Positions 21,475 to 31,919 of a stretch of 64,000 nucleotides of DNA are shown here, one piece after another (the stretch's first letter is position 1; each line of letters begins with the position of its first letter). The stretch lies in assembly GCA_023897205.1 (NCBI GenBank), contig JAHWDD010000005.1, forward strand, positions 186,001 through 250,000. The letters are read 5' to 3'. The notes beneath the pieces were generated by a model that was not told where the DNA came from, made no database searches, and saw only the letters and a list, made by a program, of their open reading frames with translations. This stretch comes from Exophiala sp. HKRS030. Taxonomy: Eukaryota; Ascomycota; Eurotiomycetes; Chaetothyriales; Herpotrichiellaceae. Made by a program: the position numbers and the translations under genes.

Positions 21475-22231
21475 ATGTTTTCTCGAAGAGGGCAATTTCA
21501 GTTTGAAATTGGGAGAAGGGAAACTTGGTCATGCCCACCGCCTTGTGACAAGCATTTACCTATCTCTAAGATATATTACATCAGATCCTAGAATATGTCG
21601 CCATAAGAACTGTTCCATAGACTCAATTTATGTTCTTGCCAACTCGGCAATACCCATGTCTTGAGCGTGGCCATGCACTCGGTGAATGGCCCTACAAACT
21701 AGACGACTTACCATCCTCAATAAAGGCACTGTTGTCAACCTAGCACGGCGAAAGAGTTCCAATTTTGGAGTTCCGATTCAAAGGTTGCTGTGCCGGACAT
21801 CCGTGCCAGGAGTTCTGTATCATTTCTTTCTCTAGGCGGGAACCCTTCTTGGATGTTGTCAGCGCAACTTAGATCCTGAGAGATCAGTGCCAGCACAAAC
21901 CTGCAGTGCAAACTGGGGACCTGGTACGCGAAAATATAAATGGAACAACTATTGTAGGCTATCGGTACTCCACCGAGCCTTGATTTGCTCCATCGGTCCA
22001 TCGGCGGACTTCGGCTCGATTTCAGCTCGAACCGATGAGCCAAAACACGAGTAATTCATCACGTTGGGCAGCTTCCGAGTATGGTCGGTCTACTCGGAAA
22101 GCCGAATGAGGCGGCGGTATATTGTCTCAACGGACTGAGATAAACCCCAGTCAGGATCTTGCTACCAAATGAGAAACATCCCACGACAATAACTCATTCG
22201 TGCGTTGGAACACCTGTGCACCGTCGACACC
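21475..22231 (+). promoter_or_regulatory. SDR-D promoter with 9-bp inverted repeat
   Basis: This 757-bp gap has no CCGCGG. It carries a perfect inverted repeat, TTCCGAGTA (22073-22081) and TACTCGGAA (22091-22099), separated by 9 bp and about 135-160 bp upstream of SDR-D. Its centre has a CGG. Other CCATCGG and CGGCTCG repeats lie at 21985-22030. No gene is seen. Confidence 0.45.
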
Positions 22232-23330
22232 ATGGGTTCCCTGGAAGGTAAAATAGTATGTATTGGTCTCGGACACGATGCCCAACATCAGAAACTGCAC
22301 TGACAACTTCACAGATTGCGATAACTGGCGCAGCCGACGGCATCGGCCTTGCCAGTGCACGTATGCTTGCCAAACGCGGTGCTACACTTGCTCTCGGCGA
22401 TATCAGCCAGGCTAAGCTGGAGGCAGCATTGGCCTCTCTGGGTCCGGGAAAGCACATTGCAACCGTTGTTGATGTCACCAACTCGAAGCAGGTCGAAGAG
22501 TGGATACAGGAAGCGGCGACAAAATTGGGTAAGCTGGACGGCGCGGCCAACATAGCTGGAGTCTGCCGCCATCCTGCTCCCATTACTGAAGAAAGCGACG
22601 AAAATTGGGACACAACAATGGGTAAGAGGCTGCGGTGACCGATCTTAGCCCGGGATAGTTTGAGCTGATTCGAACGCAGGCATCAATGCGAAAGGCATCT
22701 TCAATTGCATGAGGGCCCAATTGAAGCATATGAATGACGGCGGCTCTATTGTGCGTGTAACCTGACTAGTGTATGGCACCGTGCCGATATACTTTCCTGT
22801 ACCTCTTGCGTGGTAGGCAACTAACACTACGGGCCACATCTCCAGGTGAACTTTGCAAGCGTCGGCGGTCTTATTGGCACCCCGAATTTCAGCGTCTACA
22901 ACGCAAGTAAATGGGCTGTGGTTGGTTTGACGAAGTCCGTGGCTCGAGAAGCCGGAGAGCGAAGCATCAGGGTGAATGCGATATGCCCGGGTATGACCAA
23001 CACGCTGCTCCTCATTCTTTAAGACCAGAGAACGAGTCTAATGAGTCATGGATGTACAGGCACTATCATGACGACCATGACAACCAAGATTGCAGACAAG
23101 GATCCAAACTTTAAGCCGTGGGAAAAGCAGGCTTTGAAACGCGGAGCTGATCCTGATGAGGTGGCTCGCGTAGTTGCCTTCTTGTTGGGCGAAGAGGCAA
23201 GTTTCATTACAGGCTGCGCCTATCCAGGTTGGTATCTCTCGCTTGTGCAAACTCGCTGAAATCCCATCAAGATGTGCCGTTTGCTGACACATTTGCGCGC
23301 AATGTAGTTGACGGAGGGTGGACTGCTTAG
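22232..23330 (+). CDS. Short-chain dehydrogenase/reductase (SDR-D)
   Basis: Six exons (22232-22255, 22315-22621, 22680-22750, 22846-22990, 23060-23227, 23308-23330) give 245 residues. The first exon is only 24 bp and the last 23 bp. Markers are TGAADGIG (residues 12-19), NIAGV, a catalytic serine in [13 protein letters not shown] and the C-terminal YPVDGGWTA. Every junction restores a classical SDR motif. Five introns in 245 codons is high for a fungal SDR. Likely an NAD(P)-dependent alcohol dehydrogenase. The proximity to the epoxide hydrolase suggests oxidation of the resulting diol, which is inference. Confidence 0.86.
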
Positions 23331-23548
23331 GCATTGGGCCTTATCGAGGAATCGGACTTTGCTCGAAGCGTGGGGTAACAGCCAATAGCCGGCCGCCTCC
23401 TTTCCGAGGTTCCTTCGGCCGCATTTTCCATCCTGCCGGGATTGTGCAGGGGGATTGCTCAGCCATAAATGTTTAGAATATACTTATCAATAAGCCGACT
23501 CACTGGCGCTGTTGTTTCTATTTCGTGCTGTTAAACCCCACGTACAAA
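23331..23548 (+). promoter_or_regulatory. Epoxide hydrolase promoter with CCGAGG box
   Basis: CCGAGG lies at 23404-23409, about 140 bp upstream of the start, between two GGCCG-rich repeats (CGGCCGC). No CCGCGG is present. Confidence 0.35.
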
Positions 23549-24985
23549 ATGTCGTCGATAGTAGATGGATGTAAGGAGCATTTCAAGACCCAGGCTGATA
23601 TGCAATATGGCGTCCTGCCCCACGGCACAACCGTACCGGTTTCGCGCTTCAAGGCGTCTATGTCACCAGAAGCTCTGGAAGAGCTACACTTGTTGGTCCG
23701 CAGCGCAAAAATTGCTCCTGTAACGTACGAGAACGATCTTGGAGATGAAAAGTTTGGAATTTCCCGCAGTTTCCTTGTCCAGGCTAAAGCAGCCTGGGCG
23801 GAATATGACTGGCGAAAATCAGAAGAATACATCAACAAATACCCAAACTTCAAGGCTTCCCTTGCTTATGAAAACCATGATTATGATGTGCATTTTGTCG
23901 GTCTTTTCTCCAAGAACCAGAATGCCCGCCCTTTGCTGCTCTTGCATGGCTGGCCAGGTAGAGATCGACCCCGGCGGATCGACTGCGGCTACTGACCCTG
24001 CTGACAGGAAGCTTCCTCGAGTTTCTGCCAATCGCCGACCTGTTCAAGCGCCAATATAGTGAGGAGAACCTTCCGTATCATATCATCATTCCTTCTCTTC
24101 CAGGTTATGCATTCTCTTCCGGACCAGCGGTCACGACAGACTTTAGCCTCGACGACGTTTCGAAGATTATCCACTCCTTAATGGACGGCCTGAAGCTGGG
24201 TACAAGCTATCTCATACACGCAGGCGATGTTGGAAGCCAAGTCGCCTTGAGATTAGCAAACTCCTCATCGGCGGTGAAAGGTAGCTATCAACCGATGTCC
24301 AGAGTAGCCCGTACTAACTCTGAACAGCAGTACATTGTGAGTCCCGCCAGGCGTAAAATAGTGGTCTTTTCTAAATCTTGGATCATAGTGACCAACGGGA
24401 TATCATCCAAACCTGACGACGCAGACGAAACTTACACTCAGCAGGAGGTCGAGGGATTGCAAAGAGTGGCAGAGTTCTCGAGGAGCGGGACGGGCTACGC
24501 CATAGAACAGTCTACCAAGCCAGCAACAATAGGCCTCGTTCTTGCAACGAATCCGCTCGCGCTACTGGCCTGGTAAGAAACCCTCCACAAGGTGCAGACC
24601 GTGGGCTATGTTTCAATCCTAATGGAATGACAGGATCGGGGAGAAGTACCAGGACTGGACGGATACTACACCACCTCTGATTACGATTCTGGAAACGGCC
24701 ACTCTCTACTGGCTGACGGACACACTCCCCAGATCACTTTACCCATACAGGGACTTGTTCTCTGGTTCGAACAACTCATTTGGAACACAGGGAGGGAACA
24801 AGACAACGCCATTTGGTATCAGCTGGTTTCCAAAAGAACCAGCCCCGTTCCCTCAGAGTTGGTTTGTAGGGCAGCTCCATGTCACTTTCTTCCGGCATCA
24901 TGACAAAGGTGGTCATTTCGCCGGATTAGAGCAGCCAGAGGTGCTCAAAAAAGATTTGGAAGACTTTTTCTCTCAGATACAATAA
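23549..24985 (+). CDS. Epoxide hydrolase (EHN domain, alpha/beta hydrolase)
   Basis: Five exons (23549-23957, 24008-24280, 24328-24336, 24389-24572, 24634-24985) give 408 residues, normal for the microsomal-type family. The N-terminal EHN domain spans about 30-125. The oxyanion motif HGWPG is at 133-137. The nucleophile is Asp210 in HAGDVGS, where the usual GGDWGS has Trp replaced by Val. The acid is probably in PKEPAPFP and the catalytic histidine in HDKGGHFAGLEQP. The third exon is only 9 nt. It is needed to restore AVHLTNG, since skipping it loses that conserved AVHL. The enzyme should open an epoxide to a trans diol. There is no N-terminal membrane anchor, unlike animal microsomal enzymes. 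It lies between SDR-D and the BVMO-type gene. Confidence 0.87.
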
Positions 24986-25293
24986 ACCCTGCCCAGCGGT
25001 TGGCGTAGGACTGTAGAAAGCAGAACTCCGGCCCGCTGACAGGCGAGGCCAGGCCCAAATTCAGTGTCCTAAACTGTAGTTTCGGCCAGTGTGTCAGTCC
25101 ACTGATCTCCCTATCCCCGCGGGCCTCGGGCGAGTCACCTGAGCCCACCGTTCCCGCCGGTTTGCGGGCCAATCCTCGGTTTAGCATACACAGGGGACGA
25201 TATAAACAAGCAACGTTCAAAAGATATTGAATTCCACCATGATAGATCCCCTGAAGTGCAACCTTGTCCCCCACAATTTCCGAGTCAACCAAC
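24986..25293 (+). promoter_or_regulatory. BVMO promoter with CCGCGG and CCTCGG boxes
   Basis: CCGCGG at 25117-25122 and CCTCGG at 25124-25129 lie side by side, about 170 bp upstream of the start codon. This is one of the promoters carrying both boxes. Confidence 0.45.
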
Positions 25294-27097
25294 ATGGGTG
25301 ACGCTGGCCCCCCGAACAACTTCGTGCCGCCGTCTGTGCAAGTAAGCAGCACAAACAACAACATTCCAGCAGTCCCGGCGCCAGACATAACCCACCGCCC
25401 AGACGTCGACACCGATGTTGTGATCATCGGCACGGGTTTTGGTGGCATCCGGGCTATTCACGAAGCCAGGAAGCAAGGCTTTACGTTCAAGGTGTTCGAG
25501 AGGGCCTCTGGGGTCGGTGGAGCATGGTACGGGCAAATCTGAGACAGCCGGGCTGGGTAATTGTGAACTGACCGGTCGTCACAGGCACTGGAACAGCTAC
25601 CCGGGCGCCCGCACGGATACCGAGAGCTGGGTGTACATCTTGAACATCTCCAAAGAACTGAACGACGACTGGGTCTGGCCAGAGCGATACCCCAGTCAGG
25701 TTGAAATGAAACGCTACTTTAACCATGTGGTCGATCGCTTCGACATGCGCAGGCACATTCAATTCAACACCGAAGTTACGGAAGCCCAGTACGACGACGA
25801 CAGAAACATGTGGACGGTGACTACCGACAAGGGGGAGCGGCATACCGCCACCTACATCATTGCGGCGACCGGATCCTTGTCCTCGAGCCTAAAACCACCG
25901 TTTCCCGGCCTTGAGACGTTCAAAGGGCAGTGGCTCATGACCTCGAGCTGGGGATACGAGCCGGTAGACTTTGTGGGCAAACGTGTAGCCGTCATTGGCA
26001 CCGGTGCGACAGGGGTCCAGATTGTTCCTATCATCGCCCACGGCGCGAAGTCGCTTCACGTGTTCCAAAGAACGCCCAACTACGTGCTTCCAGGCAGGAA
26101 CTGGCCACTGCACGAGGAGGCGATGAACGAGATCAAGCGGAACTATGAAGACATGTGGGCCCTGGCCCGAAAGCACTCGATGGGGTTTGCAATCCCAACA
26201 TACGGAAGGAAAACCAAAGACTACTCAAAGGAGGAGCAGCAAATGATACTGGAAGCTGGCTGGGAGTCTGGAGGCTTCAGATTCATCTTCGAAACGTTTG
26301 ACGACATGACGACGGACCCAGAGGCCAACGAGGTTGCCTGCGAGTTCATCCGACATAAGATTCGAACCATCGTCAAAGACAAGAAAACAGCCGACTTGCT
26401 GTGTCCTCACTACCCTTTCACGGTCAAGCGACCCCCAGTCGGTCATCACTATTTTGAGTCCTTCAATCGGGACAACGTCCATTTGGTCGACATCAGCAAG
26501 CAACCAATCAGTGAAATCACTCCAAATGGTCTGAAGGTCGGAGACACTGAGTATGAGGTCGATATCATAGTTTTCGGGCTCGGATTCGACGTGGCTGTCG
26601 GGGCTCTTATGAAGATGGACATCAAGAGTCGAGGCCACGTGCTACACAAGGATTGGGACGACCGCTTGACAACGTATCTCGGCATCGGCGTCCAGGACTT
26701 CCCCAACTTCTTCCTCTGTGCAGGTGCACAAGCACCGGCCGTGAACGCACCGATGACTGTGGATGTGAGTATCGAGTTCCTGGGCAAAACATTCGAGTTC
26801 ATGAAGAAGCATGGTATGACGAAGGTTGAGCCTAAAAAGGAAGCCGTCGATCGGTGGGAGAAGGTCATGAATGATGCAGTGAGCAAGACTTTGATCCCAG
26901 AGGCAGCGGGAAAGGTGGGATCATGGTATGTGGGCGCCAATGTTCCTGGCCAGAAACACAGAGTGCTGTTGTATTTCGGAGGACTTGCGCAATATCTCAA
27001 TTACTGCAATGCAGAGGCAGACTCGGGTTTTGCTTCTTTTGAGATGAGCAAAGGTCATCTCGCGCGGAAAGTTATTGAGAATGGCGATCGTGCTTGA
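25294..27097 (+). CDS. Baeyer-Villiger-type flavin monooxygenase
   Basis: Two exons (25294-25526, 25585-27097) give 581 residues, the normal length for the family. The FAD Rossmann motif GTGFGG is at residues 46-51 and the NADPH motif GTGATG lies in the second half of the N-terminal region. WHWNSYPGARTDTES and FESFNRDNV are typical class-I BVMO blocks. The intron 25527-25584 splits the Trp of GGAWHWN. The BVMO fingerprint FxGxxxHxxxW appears at 190-200 but has Met196 where the family has His, which is unusual. The enzyme should insert oxygen next to a ketone to form a lactone or ester, if the altered fingerprint still supports it. Its neighbours (SDRs, epoxide hydrolase, lactonases, acyl-CoA ligase) fit such a step. 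Confidence 0.9.
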
Positions 27098-27543
27098 TAC
27101 ATGGTTGAAGACAACATTTCCTAGATCAACTTCACCAGCATAAATAGATATCCATAAGGCCTTGATGATGTCTTTTCACCGTGTCACTGTAGATCCTTCG
27201 CGCATATCGAGAGCGCTCACAAGCCGGGAGAAGGAAACATTGGCCAGCCTTGCCTGCAGCCCATCTCTGATTAGGATCGAGTACCTCCACAGCATGACAG
27301 ACTGGCGGTTGTTGTGAGGTTCCCGAATCCGGTTGAGGCGGCTTCGGATCCTCGGCCCCCGGTTGACGGGGTTGCCAACAGAAGAGAAACGACAGGATAA
27401 TAAGCAGTTGGGGACCATTGTCATGCTCAAAACATTCGGACTTAGGCTCCTTGTGACACTTTTGCAACACCAAATATCAGACAAGTTTTGGTTTCCTGGA
27501 GTGTCCCCGACGAATGTGTTGAGCAAGGGCCTCAAATGAGAAT
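27098..27543 (+). promoter_or_regulatory. Cyclase promoter with CCTCGG box
   Basis: This 446-bp gap has CCTCGG at 27350-27355, about 190 bp upstream of the next gene, flanked by CCCCGGTTGACGGGG. No CCGCGG is seen. Confidence 0.35.
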
Positions 27544-28785
27544 ATGGAGCGCCAATACCCGAGCTATGATTCTCTCCCTTTTCATCCGGATGTGGATAAG
27601 CGATCAGCGATAGGGATCTGGGATATCAATGGCCAAAGGGATCACTTAGGAGGTGAGACTCCTCCAAAGTATATGATTTTCGACTGGCGACAAGATCAAC
27701 TGACCCAAGATTATGGCATCCACAGCCCTCAACCATCTCACCCCAGAGAGGCGTCTGTTGGCCGCTCAAGAGGTCAAGTACGGGGAGAGCTTCCAGCTTG
27801 ATTGGCCCTTCCATAAGATCGGCACGCCAGCCTTCGGACGAAACGGTTTAAAACACACGCTCATCAAATTCCAGCCGAAGAATGGCCAACTAGTGCACGA
27901 TGATGAAGTGTCATTCAACACACAAGCTGGGTCACAATGGGACGGCTTCATGCATCAAGGCGATCAAAGAAGTGGAGCTTATTATAATGGCCTTAAGCAC
28001 AGCGACACCGTTTGTACAGAGGAGGGTGCCCACAGCGTTCATTGTAAGATTCCAGTCATCACTTGGAGGATGAGTACAATGATTGCTAATCTTTATGGGC
28101 TCTGAGACTGGTGTGAGTCTGGGATTGTGGGACGGGGGGTGTTGCTGGATTGGCCACGATGGCTAAGGGAGACCGGCAAGGAAGTACCCTCAGCGGTCAC
28201 GCGACAAGGTAGCTGCACCCTCCTTATACAATCCCTGACTTTGTATTGACAGCTGCTCAGAAATCTCCGTCGAGGACATGAAGTCCATAGCAGCCCATCA
28301 AGGAGTCGAGTTCCGTCACGGGGACGTCCTCGTCCTCAGAGTCGGCTTCCTTGAGTGGTACGAGGCAACGGCAGAGGCTGAGAGGGATAAACAGCTTGCA
28401 GGTCTCCAGCTCGCGGGTGCCAAGCAAGGAGAAGAGATGCAGCGTTGGATCTGGGATAGCAGATTTGCCGCAGTTGCTGCTGATTCGTTTGGCTTCGAGT
28501 GTACGTTCCTTGAACGCTTCTGTGCCTCATCGGAGAGCCGTCCTTTCGTTCATGCCTGAGTGAAGCTATTACTGATAACAGCTAGGCAACCCACCGATCG
28601 GGGCAGAGCTTTTGCACCACTGGCTTATTCCGCATGCAGGGGTACCGATAGGGGAACTATGGCACTTGGACAAATTGGCTGATGCGTGCGCTCGACTCAA
28701 GAAATGGAGTTTTCTCCTCGCATCGGCTCCGCTGAATGTCAAGGGCGGAGTGGCAAGTACACCAAATGTGATAGCTCTGTTATAA
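27544..28785 (+). CDS. Cyclase-family metal hydrolase (kynurenine-formamidase-like)
   Basis: Five exons (27544-27652, 27726-28043, 28107-28208, 28261-28500, 28586-28785) give 322 residues. It matches the fungal branch of the cyclase family, in which the bacterial HxGTHxDxPxH metal motif is replaced by SFNTQAGSQWDGFMH (residues 99-113). The blocks GIVGRGVLLDWPRWL, ISVEDMKSIAA and ELLHHWLIPHAGVPIGELWHLDKLA follow. The fourth acceptor choice (after GCTGCTCAG) is fixed by phase. Family members hydrolyse N-formyl groups, lactams, cyclic diketones or thioesters. A ring-opening hydrolysis in this catabolic context is plausible but not shown. It is convergent with the acyl-CoA ligase. Confidence 0.83.
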
Positions 28786-29225
28786 ATGAATAGAATCATC
28801 CTGTGTCTTTCCGCAACCATGGTCTATGCATTCCGTACTGGCTGCATACTGATCTCGGAAAGCCAAATGCAGCGGATATCCTGAGTCTCGTAATTCATTC
28901 TGCTTCCATCAGAGACATGACAAGCAATTTATAAGATATCATGGTACATTTCAACAGAATCTGATCATTTACCTCTTTGTCTACATATCTTGCCTCTAGG
29001 GGATATGATTCACTGTCCCAGTGTCTTTATCAACGACTTCGAAAGCCGTTACTAGGATACTATTGTATGTTAAGGGCCTTTCCTATGCTATTAGAGATAA
29101 GAGCTCGACATGATTTGAGACTTTGACCGACGTTGAGTAAGCAAATCCTCAATTTTCCTTGACTTTGATACACATTTAACCGCACATTTTCTATTTGTCT
29201 ACTTCCGCTACAAATTTTTCTTGGC
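28786..29225. other. Convergent intergenic region, nothing seen
   Basis: This is the 440-bp AT-rich gap between the 3' ends of the cyclase and acyl-CoA ligase genes. It probably holds both 3' untranslated regions. I see no frame, repeat or regulatory box. Confidence 0.5.
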
Positions 29226-31300
29226 TCACAATTTTGGCGAAAGGCCGACAAAGACACCGCGCGGCGTAGATGCAGTACGAGCGGGAAGAAGGGAACGCAT
29301 GATCTTCCCGGTGGCATTCTTCGGTAGAGACTTGACGGAGTATAAGCCACCTCGGAGCTTCTTGTACGACGACACCTTGGTGTTGAAGTCCTTCACAATA
29401 TTCTCCAGAACCTTGTGCTGCTGTTCTTCTTCTATGCTCGGACTCAGAACCACGTAACCAACAGGTATCTCCGTCTCCTGTGTAGCGTCCCAGGTAGCAG
29501 TGACCGCAGCTTCAACAACGTCAGAGTACGAAGTAAGAATGTCTTCGAGCTCAGACGGAGCTATTTGGAGACTACAGCCCCTGGGTCAGCAGATATTTCA
29601 AAAATCGCGACTCCCACTAACCCTTTGTACTTGATCATGTCTTTTTTTCGGTCCTGGAACCACAGATGGCCATCTCTGTCAATTATCAGCGAGTCTCCAG
29701 TCCTCAGCCAGCCATCGTGGAATGCATTCTTGGTGGCCTCTTCGTTCTTCCGGTAGTGCCTGGTCAACGAAATTAGTCCAAACAGTATGGTCGATGGAGC
29801 GGCCTGACTATACATGAACACCGTTGGCGCTTTTATCAAGGCTTCGCCAGGTGTGCCTACAGACACGTCCTTCATATTGTCATCCACAAGTCGTAATGAA
29901 CTTGAACCACTTGGTTAGCCAACGCAAGGGGACTCAGGGCCAGTGCAAACTCACACGCTGGGGAACAAAGTTCCCACGCTCCCAGCTTTGAGAGTCGCCT
30001 GGACCGGGTGCAACCTCGAAACAGTGCCTTCGCTCATTCTAACATGTTTGTTAGCAACGTCAGGAACACTTTGTGGGTGTTTTATATCAGGGACAACATA
30101 CCCATAACCCTGTACTATGTGGACGCCATTCATGAGCTCTACCAAGATGTTGACTATCTCATAATGAAGTGGTGCTCCGGTGCAGACAATATATTGCAGG
30201 CTGGTCAGGTCTAACTTTGGCACTTCTGGATCTTTCGCAATGCTCATGGCGATTGAGGGGACGATCTTCATCAAAGTTGCACGCTTTTCTGCACACGATC
30301 GAATCCATTTGCGGAACTCGTACTGCTTCATAATCAACACATAGTTTCCAAAGAACGCCGCGCCGAGTACTGCAGTCATAAGACCTAGCATGTGTGCAAC
30401 TAGACAGATATTGCTGTTAGACTAGTGGGTCAGCTCTTTCGCCCTCAAGGGCTTACTTACACGGTGGAAAGAACACCTCGACCATGCTGACATTGTTGAA
30501 GTGTGGCGCACCGGCACGATACGTCAGTAGGTTGGCGAGGACGTTGTAGTGGCTAAGATGGACTGCTTTGGGCTTCCCGGTCGTTCCTGAGCTAAATAAA
30601 ACGCAGGCTGGGACGTCGTGGCTGTTGCGACCATTGAGATTGAGCGGCGGGATAGGCTGCTCTTGAACCATGACGCAGTCAGGAAACTATTTTGCATGAT
30701 CAGCATTGCGACGTTGAATGTTTGCTCGAGAAGGGCTATACTGCGATATGGGCATCATTCCCTCCCAAAATCAAAATCGGAATGTTTCTGTCCGGGAAAA
30801 TAGAACTGAGCACTTGTTGCACCTTGGTCCGGCTGCTTGCTTCGACGATGGCAATTGATGGATCGGCCAACTCAAGGTAATGCTTGAGCTCATAGGACGT
30901 TGCGAGGTGATTGACGCCCCTGGAATGGGTCAGTATGCTCCAACCTCGAGCTCATGGCACAGCCGATGGGTGTGTTGATGCGTACATACACAGCTATTGC
31001 GCCCAACCAGATTGAAGCATGTGCTGCCAAAGCCCAGTCCACAGAATTCGAGCCTATGATTGCCACCGAATCACCCTCCTTCAACCCGTATTTACTGGCT
31101 AATCCGCCTGCCGCAAGTGACGCAGCTTCTCGCAGTCCGCCGTAGGTCATCGTCTTCTTGGGCGACTCAAGATCCTCCCAGATGACTTTTTGAGCAGGCG
31201 CATCGTCGGGATTGAACGCAGTGAGATACTGATGAATTGACAAATCCTTGGGTACCTTGATGTCTGGAATATATGATCTATATATATTCCCGTCCTTCAT
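29226..31300 (-). CDS. AMP-forming acyl-CoA ligase (4-coumarate-CoA ligase-like)
   Basis: Seven exons (31300-30990, 30919-30742, 30686-30461, 30399-30102, 30038-29955, 29909-29622, 29571-29226) give 576 residues. The ANL motifs are in order: SSGTTGKPK (195-203), PPFAHMLG, GYGMSEG, DGWLRTGDS followed by DRDGHLWFQDRKKDMIKYKG, and the catalytic lysine in NATGKIMR near the C-terminus. The sixth exon may start at 29909 or 29900, since both acceptors keep frame. The C-terminus is SPKL. PKL is a weak, non-canonical PTS1, so peroxisomal import is possible. The enzyme should activate a carboxylic acid as its CoA thioester. With the hydratase at 6221-7075 it supports a beta-oxidation outlet. It is divergent from MFS-2 with a CCGCGG box between. 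Confidence 0.88.
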
Positions 31301-31919
31301 GCTGGCCAATGGTAAACAGAACGCCGATGAACAAATTCTCTGTTTGGGAGGGATTCGAGGTAAAACATCGTCGCGACAGTCAATGTTGTGAAGCGACATT
31401 CTGGAGTGGGCCAATCATGAACGGCTGGGCACAAGGCTGGCGGCCACTTCTATCAGGCCTCAAGCCACGGCGAGCCGAACGCTGTGCCCTTGCGGCATTC
31501 CGGCCGCAGAGTCCCCACGACCGCCTGCTTCACCACCGCCTTTCTACAACGATCAGCGTGAACCACGGCTACAGGAAAACAGGGAGCGCTATGTCACAAT
31601 GCCTGCCCGGTGGACGCTTGCTTTAGGCGTGGCTGTTTCCGTGCCAGGCAAGCTTCGACTATGCACTTCAGGAGACGGAATGGTAATCTCGGTCCCGGTT
31701 ATCGCCTCAGGGATCGAAATAGGTCTAGCTCTTGCAGGCTGTACAGCCGCGCACAGCCGCGGATCACGAGCCGAAGGGACCAATGAGGGGACTGCATATC
31801 CCACCCCCGTCTATCTGGGGGAAGTTTGCCCGCAATCCACTCCGGGGTTGACTGGGGATAAAGTATCACCTCTCTGCGCATCTTTGGTGACTGTGTGCGT
31901 AGAAGTATCAGCTCCCAAG
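31301..31919. promoter_or_regulatory. Divergent promoter ligase/MFS-2 with CCGCGG box
   Basis: CCGCGG is at 31757-31762, preceded by a near copy ACAGCCGCGCACAGCCGCGG (31743-31762). The MFS frame is open upstream of the chosen ATG at 31920, but that part has no transporter character and overlaps the promoter. Confidence 0.45.

Noticed and set aside
26449..27000. 183-codon minus-strand frame opposite the BVMO gene
   Set aside because: It is an antisense shadow of a strongly conserved exon, with no motif of its own.
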